Positions 52,747 to 61,351 of a stretch of DNA of 64,000 nt are shown here, one piece after another. Within the stretch, counting starts at the first letter, position 1; each line of letters opens with the position of its first letter. The notes below the pieces were generated by a model. The model saw only the letters and a program-made list of their open reading frames with translations, was not told the DNA's origin and searched no databases. This DNA comes from Caldilineaceae bacterium. GTDB lineage: Bacteria; Chloroflexota; Anaerolineae; Caldilineales; Caldilineaceae. Position numbers and translations under genes: made by a program. Location: NCBI GenBank assembly GCA_022821585.1, contig JAJEDI010000097.1, positions 108,615 through 172,614 of the forward strand, read 5' to 3'.

Positions 52747-53463
52747 GTGCTAGGCGCAAGATCCCGACGTTTCCGAAACCGCCGCCATGCCGGCGCTTTG
52801 CTCGGTGCAATGCTCCGGGAATTGGAGGCTGTCAACCCGCTTGTCCTCGGCCTACTGCGCGGAGGCGTACCCGTCGCCAGCGAGGTCGCCTGCGCCCTCA
52901 GGGCCCCCCTCGACGTCTGGCTCGTCCGCAAGCTCGGCGTCCCCGGCCAGACCGAGCTGGCCTTCGGCGCCATCGCCGAAGGCGGTGTCCAGGTCATTAA
53001 CCAGAAAGTTGTCAAACAGCAGCGGCTGGGCAAAGACCGTATCAGGAAGATCTCCCGACAGGAACAGCGTGAGCTCTCCCGTCGAGCCCGCCTGTTCCGC
53101 CGCGGCCGCCCAGCCGCTCCCATCAAGGGTCGCACCATTTTCCTCATCGACGACGGCTTGGCCACCGGTGCCTCCATGCGCGCCGCCATCCAAGCCCTGA
53201 TCCAGCGCCAACCCCATGATATCGTTCCGGCAGTCCCCGTCGCTCCTTCCCGTACCATCGCCGAACTGAACTCTCACGCTACGAAAAAGGCCGGCAACAC
53301 CGAACTCTCACACGCCAACTGCGTCAGCCGGGCCATCTCCCTGCTTTCTCCCTCTCCCTTTTGGGGCGTCGGCGCCTGGTACGACGACTTCCGCCAGGTC
53401 AGCGATTCTGAGGTAGTCCAGCTTCTTGACGCCCATGCAGGCATTGGAAACGCCCAACCTTAA
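52747..53463 (+). CDS. phosphoribosyltransferase-domain protein
   Basis: A 238-residue protein of the PRTase fold. The PRPP loop is IFLIDDGLATGASM, with DDGLATGAS at 135-143. LVLGLLRGGVPVASEVACAL (about 32-51) and WLVRKLGVPGQTELAFGAI match the COG1926-type family. Start is GTG. Members of this family are of unknown substrate and may salvage a nucleobase. It has no clear operon partners; the next gene has its own promoter. Confidence 0.8.
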   Translation: MLGARSRRFRNRRHAGALLGAMLRELEAVNPLVLGLLRGGVPVASEVACALRAPLDVWLVRKLGVPGQTELAFGAIAEGGVQVINQKVVKQQRLGKDRIRKISRQEQRELSRRARLFRRGRPAAPIKGRTIFLIDDGLATGASMRAAIQALIQRQPHDIVPAVPVAPSRTIAELNSHATKKAGNTELSHANCVSRAISLLSPSPFWGVGAWYDDFRQVSDSEVVQLLDAHAGIGNAQP

Positions 53464-53600
53464 CTGATCAAAATCCCGCCTGCCTCATGGACTCTTTACT
53501 TTGATCACACAGCCACCAGATGCCAGTCGCTTCCGCCTCTACGCAATACGCAAATTGAGGTTTCTCAAATCCAACGCACGGCAGATCCCATTTTTTCAAC

Positions 53601-53630
53601 ACTTGACACTTGTTCAAGTAGCCATATAAT
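53601..53630 (+). promoter_or_regulatory. promoter of the second sugar-importer operon with an overlapping palindrome
   Basis: TTGACA (53603-53608) and a perfect TATAAT (53625-53630) are 16 bases apart. ACTTGA (53601-53606) and TCAAGT (53614-53619) form an inverted repeat with a 7-base centre that covers the -35 and part of the spacer, a likely operator for a repressor. The ATG is about 60 bases downstream. Confidence 0.75.
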
Positions 53631-53688
53631 CTATCCAATCGCCTCCAAGTTTATCGGTGGGCGTTCAACATCCAAAGGAGACGCGACC

Positions 53689-55080
53689 ATGCAACGTGCT
53701 CTATCTAGACGTGGCTTCTTGAAAGCCGCGGCGATGACAAGCGGTGCCGCCGCCCTTGCGGCCTGTGTAGCCCCGGCTCCAGGCGCCGATGGAGGGGAGA
53801 GCGAAGCCGCCATGGCTCCAGTCGAAATCCAATGGTGGTCTTTCCCCCTCGGCCTGCCCGGCGATATCCTTCCACACGGGACTTGGGAACAGGAGAAGGC
53901 CGACGAATACAGCGATATGACCGAAGGCGTGACCATCAGCTACCAGGCTGTGGGCTGGGATTCGATTGTCAAAGTACAGACCTCCATCGCATCCGGCAAT
54001 CCGCCCCATACAGTCCTGCGCGCTAGCGTTGACGGCATCATCCAGGCCCTGCAATCCGACGTCGCCGTGGAGATCGAGCTCCCCCAGGAGTTCCAGGATG
54101 ACCTGCCCGCAGGTTGGTACGAAGGCATGCACTTCCGCGGCAAGAACTACATGGTGCCCTTCTACACCCTCGCCAACGGCATGGCCCTCAACCTCGATAT
54201 CGTCGCCGAAGCCGGCGTAGACCACCTTCTTCCCCAGGCCCCCGAACGGACCTGGAACTTTGACGACTACCTGACCATGATGCAGGCCTGCACCTTCGAA
54301 CGCGATGACGGCTCACAGGTCTGGGGCGCCGTGTTCTCGGCCGCCGAAACAAACCCCTTCTTCTACTGGCCCGACCAAGTACTCAGCTGGAACTGGGGAA
54401 CCGACACTGTTGAGCTCCGCGACGGCGAGTGGGTCTGCAAGTTGGCCGAAGAGGAAGGTATCGCTTGGCTGCAATGGCTGCAGGATCTCTACTTCGTCCA
54501 TGGTGTCATCCCCAACCCCAACGGCCTCAGCGCCAGCCGCTGGGACTACTTCTTCCAGAAGTCCCTCCTCGGCGGTATCGGCCCCAGCATCGGCTGGTCA
54601 CAGCGTCCCGGCGTCGAAGTCGATCCCGATACCTTGGTCGTCACTGATACCGAGCGCGACATAAGATGGATCTTTGTCCAGCCCCCCACCAACCCGGGTG
54701 TACCGCACTCCCTCTACTGGGGCGGCCCCATGCTCGATGTCAATTCGATCGTCTACCGCGCCGGCGGAGCCAACGAAATCGGCCCGTCCATCGACTTTGC
54801 GCTCTGGCTCTCAAACCGCGAGAATCAGAAGTGGATAGCACAGTACCTGCTGCCCGCTCGTGTCTCTGCGGTTGAAGGCGTAACCAACCCCATGCTGGAA
54901 TGGCACTACGAGCACTACATTCCCTTTGGACGGCAGAGAGCCTCCGCACATGGTGGCCGTGCACGTGAGACCGTCGAACAGCTTGAGTTGGTGCATCAGA
55001 AGATCTTCCTGCCTGTCCCACCGGAAGAGGCTGTACAGGATTTCTGCACCACCATCGCAAACCTGGAATGGTACGTGTAG
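53689..55080 (+). CDS. Tat-type lipoprotein solute-binding protein of a MalEFG/UgpB-type sugar importer
   Basis: A 463-residue family 1 solute-binding protein. LSRRGFLKAAAMTSGAAALAAC carries the twin-arginine start and lipobox LAAC with C26. MAPVEIQWWSFPLG starts the mature domain. It has no close similarity in its sequence blocks to the two binders at 29-33 kb. AAGGAG precedes the ATG. It starts the operon with two permeases and three dioxygenases. Confidence 0.85.
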   Translation: MQRALSRRGFLKAAAMTSGAAALAACVAPAPGADGGESEAAMAPVEIQWWSFPLGLPGDILPHGTWEQEKADEYSDMTEGVTISYQAVGWDSIVKVQTSIASGNPPHTVLRASVDGIIQALQSDVAVEIELPQEFQDDLPAGWYEGMHFRGKNYMVPFYTLANGMALNLDIVAEAGVDHLLPQAPERTWNFDDYLTMMQACTFERDDGSQVWGAVFSAAETNPFFYWPDQVLSWNWGTDTVELRDGEWVCKLAEEEGIAWLQWLQDLYFVHGVIPNPNGLSASRWDYFFQKSLLGGIGPSIGWSQRPGVEVDPDTLVVTDTERDIRWIFVQPPTNPGVPHSLYWGGPMLDVNSIVYRAGGANEIGPSIDFALWLSNRENQKWIAQYLLPARVSAVEGVTNPMLEWHYEHYIPFGRQRASAHGGRARETVEQLELVHQKIFLPVPPEEAVQDFCTTIANLEWYV

Positions 55081-55093
55081 AGTCCCAATACAA

Positions 55094-55141
55094 GCACTGC
55101 GTATTGCAATTACCTTAAGGTCGCCCTGCAATACGCAGTGC
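55094..55141 (+). terminator. 15-bp perfect hairpin between binding protein and permease
   Basis: GCACTGCGTATTGCA (55094-55108) pairs fully with TGCAATACGCAGTGC (55127-55141) around an 18-base loop. No T-tract follows; CCCCCATAAAA leads into the permease ATG at 55152, so the 3' arm ends where a ribosome site would be expected. Confidence 0.65.
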
Positions 55142-55151
55142 CCCCATAAAA

Positions 55152-56099
55152 ATGACGGATCGAGTAGACAAAATCGGCAGCGGCCTGCGTATAGGGCCAA
55201 AGACGTTCCCGTGGCCGCGCCTGACAATCTCTCAGTCGGAAAAGCTGTGGGGCTACCTCCTCATCATGCCCTTCATGGCCTTCTTCGTCGTCTTCTTTCT
55301 CCTACCCTACGGCATGGTAATCTGGTTGAGCGTCGTCGACTGGCATCCCCGCGGGGTCACCGAGTACGTTGGCCTCCAAAACTACGCTGATGTCGTCGAA
55401 ATGCCCAGCGCACAGAAGTCCATGGTCAACTCCTTCTACTACGCCCTGATGGTTGTCCCCATCTCGACAGCCCTGTCGCTTCTGACCGCTATACTTATCG
55501 TTTCACTTCGCAGCAGCAACCTGCGCGGCTTTTTCCAGGCCGCCTTTTATCTGCCCGGCGTGATCTCCGGGCTTGCCGTAGCAATTATCTGGCGCTTCGT
55601 GTTTGATTTTCATGTCGGAGTCCTCAACTACGCGCTCTCACTCGTCAATTTGGAACCGGTCAACTGGCTGGGAAGCATATATGCCGCACTTCCCTCCCTC
55701 GCCGGCATGGCCATAGTTTCCAGTAACGGCGTCGCCATCATAATTTTCTGCGCAGCCCTCCTCAGTATCCCTTCCAGCCTGTATGACGCTGCCGCCGTAG
55801 ATGGCGCCGCCTTCTGGCGCAAGCACTGGTCGATCACTTTGCCCCTCCTCACGCCTGCAATGCTCTACGTGATCGTCGTCTCCACGCTCGGCGCCCTTCA
55901 GGTCTTCGTACCCATCTACGTTCTGACGCGCGGCGGCCCTGTGCACAGCACTATCACAGTTGGTTACTATATCTACAACCAGTTGATCTTCTATGCCAAC
56001 GCCGGCACCGCCGCCGCCGCCGGGCTGCTGCTCCTCGTGGCGACCGTCGGCTTTACCATTTTCCAATTCCGTCGCTTTTCCCAGGTTGTGGAATTCTGA
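55152..56099 (+). CDS. MalF/UgpA-type ABC sugar permease
   Basis: A 315-residue permease with about six helices. KLWGYLLIMPFMAFFVVFFLLPYG starts the pattern, and the EAA-like coupling loop reads YDAAAVDGAAFWRKHWSITLPLLTP. No ribosome site is visible before the ATG, which follows a strong hairpin. It pairs with the next gene. Confidence 0.88.
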   Translation: MTDRVDKIGSGLRIGPKTFPWPRLTISQSEKLWGYLLIMPFMAFFVVFFLLPYGMVIWLSVVDWHPRGVTEYVGLQNYADVVEMPSAQKSMVNSFYYALMVVPISTALSLLTAILIVSLRSSNLRGFFQAAFYLPGVISGLAVAIIWRFVFDFHVGVLNYALSLVNLEPVNWLGSIYAALPSLAGMAIVSSNGVAIIIFCAALLSIPSSLYDAAAVDGAAFWRKHWSITLPLLTPAMLYVIVVSTLGALQVFVPIYVLTRGGPVHSTITVGYYIYNQLIFYANAGTAAAAGLLLLVATVGFTIFQFRRFSQVVEF

Positions 56100-56114
56100 A
56101 CCGAAGGCCCGAAC

Positions 56115-57035
56115 ATGGCAACACAATCCCGGCTGAACAGGCAAACGCCTTCACTCTTGGAACTGCTGCAACTGCGCCTGCTCCCTGAAGGATCGGCCAG
56201 CGCATTGCGCTACCTCGCGCTCCTGATGATCCTCGTGCTTGCCGCAATTTCCCTGTTCCCGCTGTACTGGGCTCTGATCACCAGCTTCAAACACCCCTCC
56301 GATGTCGCCACTATTCCTCCATCCTTCGTGCTGACGCGGCCCGTTCTCAAGAACTACATCGACCTTCTGACGGGAAGCGGCGTCGCCAACTCGCCTGTCC
56401 TTAAATGGTTCTGGAACAGCGTCTTCACCGGCGCAGCCTTTACGCTCGGCGTGGTCCTCGTGGCCTCCCTGGCCGGCTACAGCTTCGCCCGCAAGCAGTT
56501 CCCAGGCCGCGATAAACTGTTCTGGCTCATTATCTCCACAATGCTTGTCCCGGCTTGGTCGACATTGATCGCCTCTTACGTCTTGACTCTGAAACTTGGC
56601 ATGCACGACACCTATTGGGCCCTGATCCTGCCCGGGCTCGCCTCTCCTTTCGCCCTTTTCCTCTTCAGGCAATTTGCAGTCACCCTGCCGGATGAACTGT
56701 TCCAGGCCGCCCGCATCGACGGCGCACACGAGCTGCAGCTCTGGTGGCTGATCACAATCCCTCTATCCAGGCCCGTTCTTGCCACCCTCGCCATCTTTAC
56801 CTTTACCTACCATTGGAACGACTTCCTGTGGCCTCTGCTGGTGCTGAACAAACCACAAATCTACACCATGCCTGTGGGCGTATCCATTATCATGTTTCAG
56901 TTGAAGGGCACCGGTCCCGCCTACGGTATAGGAATGTCTGCCGCAATACTGATGTCCGTCTTACCGATCGTCGCCTTCATAATGATGCAAAAGCAGATGA
57001 TCCAGGGAATCACCATCGGGTCACTGAAGGGATAA
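56115..57035 (+). CDS. MalG/UgpE-type ABC sugar permease
   Basis: A 306-residue permease. It has SLFPLYWALITSFK near the start and the EAA motif FQAARIDGAHELQLWWLITIPLSRP. It ends with MIQGITIGSLKG, the standard family C-terminus. It lies 15 bases after its partner with a GAAGG ribosome site. No ATPase gene is adjacent. Confidence 0.88.
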   Translation: MATQSRLNRQTPSLLELLQLRLLPEGSASALRYLALLMILVLAAISLFPLYWALITSFKHPSDVATIPPSFVLTRPVLKNYIDLLTGSGVANSPVLKWFWNSVFTGAAFTLGVVLVASLAGYSFARKQFPGRDKLFWLIISTMLVPAWSTLIASYVLTLKLGMHDTYWALILPGLASPFALFLFRQFAVTLPDELFQAARIDGAHELQLWWLITIPLSRPVLATLAIFTFTYHWNDFLWPLLVLNKPQIYTMPVGVSIIMFQLKGTGPAYGIGMSAAILMSVLPIVAFIMMQKQMIQGITIGSLKG

Positions 57036-57065
57036 GTCAGCCAGCCCTATCGCAAGGAGCTTTCC

Positions 57066-57971
57066 ATGGATTACAGTCACATTGAAAAACCGGACCTGGG
57101 CTATCGCTATGAGTTCAGCATCGATGAATTGGATGACATGAATGAATGTGTCGAAGCGCACGGGTTTGCCATCATAAAAGACGTCTTGACCGAAGAGCTG
57201 GTAGAAGATCTTCGAAAGTCCGTAGTGGAAGTCCTCGATCCCGACGGCACGCTGGGCGCGGGCAACAGCTTTACCCACACCGCCTTCGTCGAGCATTCCC
57301 CCGCCTCCTGGAAACTGTTCGACCATGAGCCCTTCATGCGCGTGAACCGCTTCTACTGCGGCGATGGCGGGCTGACCATTCACCGCTCCGCCGCCATCAT
57401 CCGCAACCCCGGCTCCGACCCACTCGGATGGCACACCGACTGGCATGGATTTGCCGAGGGTCCTCCGCAAAACGCGGGAGATGTGCTCAATAAATTTAGC
57501 TTGCCTTCCGGGCTCTGGTTCTACATCACCGGCTCCTTCCCCAAGCACGGCGGCCTCGCCGTCATCGAGGATTCCCACGGGTTAGACTGGGAAGGGCCCG
57601 AGGGATTCCAGTTGACCCCGGACAAGCGCTCATTCCACCCCATAGGAACAGAGCCGCATAACTACGTTGGCTTCGACGTGCCCGGCATGGTTCCGCTCTT
57701 CGGCGAGCCAACTGACCAGCTCGTCTTCGCCACCCGCACCTACCACGCCGCCTTCCCCAACCGCATCGACCGCGTCCGACTCTCCTGCGGCGTCGGCTTC
57801 CGCCCTAAGGAATACAAGATCGACGCGCCCTGGCCGCTCCCCGATACCGCAAAGGCCTTCATTAAGGTGCTTCCGGAGCGCTATCAGCACTATGTGGAGG
57901 AATATACCGGCATCCAGAACGACTGGCGGCCCGACGATGCCGAGCCGCAAGCCGACGCCATGATGGGGTAG
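57066..57971 (+). CDS. PhyH-like Fe(II)/2-oxoglutarate dioxygenase, tandem paralogue A
   Basis: A 301-residue protein beginning MDYSHIEKPDLGYRYEF. The iron ligands are H123 and D125 (GWHTDWHGF) and H227 (TYHAAFPNRIDRVRLSC), with nearby Arg residues for 2-oxoglutarate. AAGGAG precedes the ATG, 30 bases after the permease gene, so it belongs to the importer operon. It is the most diverged of the three tandem copies; for example it has FEGPPQNAGDV and KFSLPSG regions where B and C share different sequence. Confidence 0.85.
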   Translation: MDYSHIEKPDLGYRYEFSIDELDDMNECVEAHGFAIIKDVLTEELVEDLRKSVVEVLDPDGTLGAGNSFTHTAFVEHSPASWKLFDHEPFMRVNRFYCGDGGLTIHRSAAIIRNPGSDPLGWHTDWHGFAEGPPQNAGDVLNKFSLPSGLWFYITGSFPKHGGLAVIEDSHGLDWEGPEGFQLTPDKRSFHPIGTEPHNYVGFDVPGMVPLFGEPTDQLVFATRTYHAAFPNRIDRVRLSCGVGFRPKEYKIDAPWPLPDTAKAFIKVLPERYQHYVEEYTGIQNDWRPDDAEPQADAMMG

Positions 57972-58111
57972 TGCTGAGCGTTCAGCAGCGCCAGGCGACC
58001 TGAAGCTGCTTCCACGTAATCAAGGACTGCCTTTTCTGGTAGGCGGCTGCGCTGTTCATGGCGTGGCCGTCCGGCCAGTGTAGGATGCGCCTTTTTCAAC
58101 CGGAGCACCGA

Positions 58112-58999
58112 ATGGACTACAGCCACATCCAAAAGCCCGATCTGGGCTACCGCTACGAATTCACCCTCGACGAATCGGACGCCGCCCACCAATGCGTCGA
58201 GGCGCACGGCTTTGCCATAATCAAGAATGTACTCTCGAATGAACTGGTGCAAGAGCTCCAGGAGTCAGTCAAACAGACTCTTGATCCGGACGACTCTTTG
58301 GGAGAGGGAAACAGCTTCACTCACTCCTCCTTCATCGAACACTCTCCGGCCATGTGGAAGCTGCTCGACCATGAACCTTACGTGCGCGCACAGCGCACTT
58401 TGTGCCAGTCCGAGGACCTGTCCATCCTCCGATCTGCAGCAATCCTGCGCAATCCCGGTTCCGCGCCGCTCGCATGGCACTCCGACTTCTGCGGCTTCTC
58501 CAATGGCCCCCGCACTTTCTCAGGCGACGTACTGAACCGTGGCCCCTGGCCGTCAGGTCTTTGGTTCTATATTACCGGCTCCAGTCCCGAACATGGCGGC
58601 CTGGCACTCATCGAAGACTCCCACCGCAAAGACTGGACCCCTCCCGATGGCTTCCAATTCACGCCGGATCGACGCTCCTTTCACAAAGAGGGGACCGAAC
58701 CGCAGAGGTACGTCGGTTTCGACGTGCCCGGGCTGGTGCCTGTCTTCACCGATCCCTGCGACCAGATTGTATTCGCTTCCCGCACTTACCACGCCGCTTT
58801 TCCCAATCGCATAAATCGCGTCCGGCTTTCCTGTGCCATTATCTACCGACCGCGTGACTTTAAGATTGATGCGCCATGGCCCCTCTCGCAGGACGCACAG
58901 GCTTTCCTGAAGGCTATCCCCAGGCGATTGCAACCGTTTGTTGAAGGCTACGTCGGCATTGACGACGACTGGCATGGCGATGGTACCATGATGGGATAG
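58112..58999 (+). CDS. PhyH-like dioxygenase, tandem paralogue B
   Basis: A 295-residue protein starting MDYSHIQKPDLGYRYEF at ATG 58112 (CGGAG upstream); the frame runs earlier, but that would add an unrelated N-terminus. It carries H123 and D125 (AWHSDFCGF) and H227 (RTYHAAFPNRINRVRLS), aligned without gaps to copies A and C. It shares EGNSFTHSSFIEHSPAMWK and the FCGF with copy C, so B and C are closer to each other. Substrate unknown. Confidence 0.85.
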   Translation: MDYSHIQKPDLGYRYEFTLDESDAAHQCVEAHGFAIIKNVLSNELVQELQESVKQTLDPDDSLGEGNSFTHSSFIEHSPAMWKLLDHEPYVRAQRTLCQSEDLSILRSAAILRNPGSAPLAWHSDFCGFSNGPRTFSGDVLNRGPWPSGLWFYITGSSPEHGGLALIEDSHRKDWTPPDGFQFTPDRRSFHKEGTEPQRYVGFDVPGLVPVFTDPCDQIVFASRTYHAAFPNRINRVRLSCAIIYRPRDFKIDAPWPLSQDAQAFLKAIPRRLQPFVEGYVGIDDDWHGDGTMMG

Positions 59000-59174
59000 T
59001 GAATGAGGCGCGTATAAGCGCCGCCAAGACGCCGTTCCGCAAGCCGCCGCGCATGGAAACGATGCTGAAACAGGTGCCTAAAACCTGGAGTCGGCCCGGA
59101 GTCGAAAACGCCTGGCCCCGATAGGCTGGGCCGGCACGTCACCACCTCAAGCCTTACCTGAGAAGGAGTTTTGA

Positions 59175-60062
59175 ATGGATTACAGCCACATAAAGAAGCC
59201 GGAGCTGGGTTACCAATATGAGTTCACGCTGGACGAACTGGACGCCGCCCAGGAATGCGTCGAAGCCCACGGCTTCGCCATCGTCAAGAATGTCCTCTCC
59301 GATGAACTCGTTACAGAGCTTCAGGAGTCCGTCAAACAGGTGATCGACCCCGACGACTCGCTCGGCGAAGGCAACAGCTTCACCCACACCTCCTTCATCG
59401 AACACTCTCCTGCAATGTGGAAAATGTTCGACCACGAACCCTTCATGCGCGCCCAGCGCGTCTTCTGCCAGGCCGAAGAGCTCACCATTAACCGCACCGC
59501 CGCCATCATCCGCAATCCCGGCTCCGACCCCCTCACCTGGCACTCCGACTTCTGCGGCTTTACCGACGGCCCCCCCACCTTTTCAGGAGACATACTCAAC
59601 CGCGGACCCTGGCCTTCCGGCCTCTGGTTCTACATCACCGGCTCCCATCCCAAACACGGCGGCTTGGCCGTGGTCGAAGACTCCCATGTCGAAGGCTGGG
59701 AAGGACCCGAGGGCTTCCAGCTCACCCCCGACCAGCGCTCCTTCCACCGTATCGGCACCGAACCAAAGGGCTATGTGGGCTTCGACTTTCCCGGCATGGT
59801 GCCTCTCTTCACCGACCCGGGAGACGAAATAATCTTCGCCTCCCGCACCTATCACTCAGCCTTCCCCAACCGCATCGACCGCGTTCGCCTCTCCTGTGGC
59901 ATCGGGCTACGACCGCGCGACTACCCCGTCAACGCCCCTTGGGCGCTGTCAGAGGACGCCAGGGTATTCATGAAAGCCTTTCCGGATCACCTCCAGCCCC
60001 TCGTCAAGGACTATGTTGGTATCGATACTGAATGGAGTGGCGATGACGCCATGATGGGGTAG
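59175..60062 (+). CDS. PhyH-like dioxygenase, tandem paralogue C
   Basis: A 295-residue protein starting MDYSHIKKPELGYQYEF with an AAGGAG ribosome site. It carries H123, D125 (TWHSDFCGF) and H227 (RTYHSAFPNRIDRVRLS), the same positions as copies A and B. It is the last gene of the run; the terminator at 60172-60196 lies about 110 bases further on. Likely hydroxylates a compound delivered by the importer, but this is inference from position. Confidence 0.85.
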   Translation: MDYSHIKKPELGYQYEFTLDELDAAQECVEAHGFAIVKNVLSDELVTELQESVKQVIDPDDSLGEGNSFTHTSFIEHSPAMWKMFDHEPFMRAQRVFCQAEELTINRTAAIIRNPGSDPLTWHSDFCGFTDGPPTFSGDILNRGPWPSGLWFYITGSHPKHGGLAVVEDSHVEGWEGPEGFQLTPDQRSFHRIGTEPKGYVGFDFPGMVPLFTDPGDEIIFASRTYHSAFPNRIDRVRLSCGIGLRPRDYPVNAPWALSEDARVFMKAFPDHLQPLVKDYVGIDTEWSGDDAMMG

Positions 60063-60171
60063 AAGCTGAGATTTCTGCTTCCGCTCGCCTATACGTTGGT
60101 CTGATGCGGGCACGTTTTTCTACTCTCGTGACTGGCAGGTTCCTCAACAAAAGAGGATTTCCAAACAAAAT

Positions 60172-60196
60172 GGCGGCTGGCCGAATGCCAGCCGCC
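60172..60196 (-). terminator. hairpin terminator for the minus-strand GNAT gene
   Basis: GGCGGCTGGC (60172-60181) pairs fully with GCCAGCCGCC (60187-60196) around CGAAT. On the minus strand it is followed by ATTTTGTTT, a U-rich tract, and it lies just past the GNAT stop. On the plus strand it could also help end the dioxygenase run. Confidence 0.7.
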
Positions 60197-60221
60197 TTGT
60201 CATCCTCAGTTCCACCACTGC

Positions 60222-61202
60222 TTACGCAGAGCTCTTCTCCATCCTCACCGAAGCCACCCGCCTTCCATCCACTTCAAACTCTGCACCCGAACCGGCCCTT
60301 CGAAATCCCAGCGACTCAAACCAGGACCGCTTCTCTTCATCCTCAACCGAAACCACTGCATAGCAAAGGCCTTCGCCACCCTCTTGGGACTTTCCCACTG
60401 CCGCCTGCACGAGCTCTCCCCAGACGTCCGCAAAGCGCGCATGCGCGAACGCATCAATTTGGAACCCACCCGCGTCATCCCTGCGCACCGTCGACAGCCC
60501 GACCACCTTCCCCTCCGCCGTCCTTGCCGCGTACCAGGCCCCGCCTTGCATCCGCATCCGGTCATAGCGTACATACAGTCCCATGCACGAATTCTGTACG
60601 ACATAGCGCGTTGAGCACACATTTGTATTCGCGTCCAGCACCTGCCAGTCATGCGGGCAAAGGATCAGCGGAATCATCGGAATACGGTCCCCCGGCGAAG
60701 CCACCACCACCTTTGCTCCCTCAGCCGAGAAGTAGTCGACAAAAAAGGCTTCAGGAGATTCCCCGCTCAAAATGTTCGCCATTACATTGGCTCCGGCCAG
60801 CTTGCGCCACCCAAGCCGGTGATAGACCCGCGCCGCCGCCGGATTGACCGTCCCCAGGAAAAACGCCTCACCGCCTGCGGCACGAAAATCCTCAACGGCC
60901 CGGCTGCACAGTTCGGTCGCTAAGCCCCTGCCCCGAAACTGCGGGTCCGTAGCGACTTCACTGAATCCTGCCAGACTCGGCACCACTTTCGAATTCACTG
61001 TGAAGCAGGTGCTTGCCAGCCTCCCCCCCTCCCGTCGCAAGTAAAGCGTGCCCCCGTTATAAGCATCTTCCGCGCCCAGAAAAACTTCCCGCGCAATGTC
61101 AGGCAATACCTCCCCGAAAATAGATGCCCAAAATGGGAAAAGTTCGTCTATCAACTCTTCAGAGATCGGCACTTCGTATCGCATCCGCTTCAACTCCTTC
61201 AC
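60222..61202 (-). CDS. GNAT-family N-acetyltransferase
   Basis: A 326-residue protein. The acetyl-CoA pyrophosphate loop is QFRGRGLA (88-95) within SEVATDPQFRGRGLATELCSRAV, followed by FFLGTVNPAAARVYHRLGW, a normal GNAT pattern. The C-terminal half (from about 180) may be a second, weaker GNAT-like or regulatory domain. The acceptor is unknown. It is followed by a bidirectional hairpin. Confidence 0.8.
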   Translation of the reverse strand: MKELKRMRYEVPISEELIDELFPFWASIFGEVLPDIAREVFLGAEDAYNGGTLYLRREGGRLASTCFTVNSKVVPSLAGFSEVATDPQFRGRGLATELCSRAVEDFRAAGGEAFFLGTVNPAAARVYHRLGWRKLAGANVMANILSGESPEAFFVDYFSAEGAKVVVASPGDRIPMIPLILCPHDWQVLDANTNVCSTRYVVQNSCMGLYVRYDRMRMQGGAWYAARTAEGKVVGLSTVRRDDAGGFQIDAFAHARFADVWGELVQAAVGKSQEGGEGLCYAVVSVEDEEKRSWFESLGFRRAGSGAEFEVDGRRVASVRMEKSSA

Positions 61203-61351
61203 GTTCAGTTCAACTGAAAGGACATCGAAGTAACCTGCTCCCAGCTCTCTTCACTGTTGCCCAGCATCCGAGAACGGAATCCGGAACTGATAATAGTGGC
61301 CCCCGGATTCAACCGTATTTCCCATCCGGCTAAACCAGTCAACGGCCAGCC

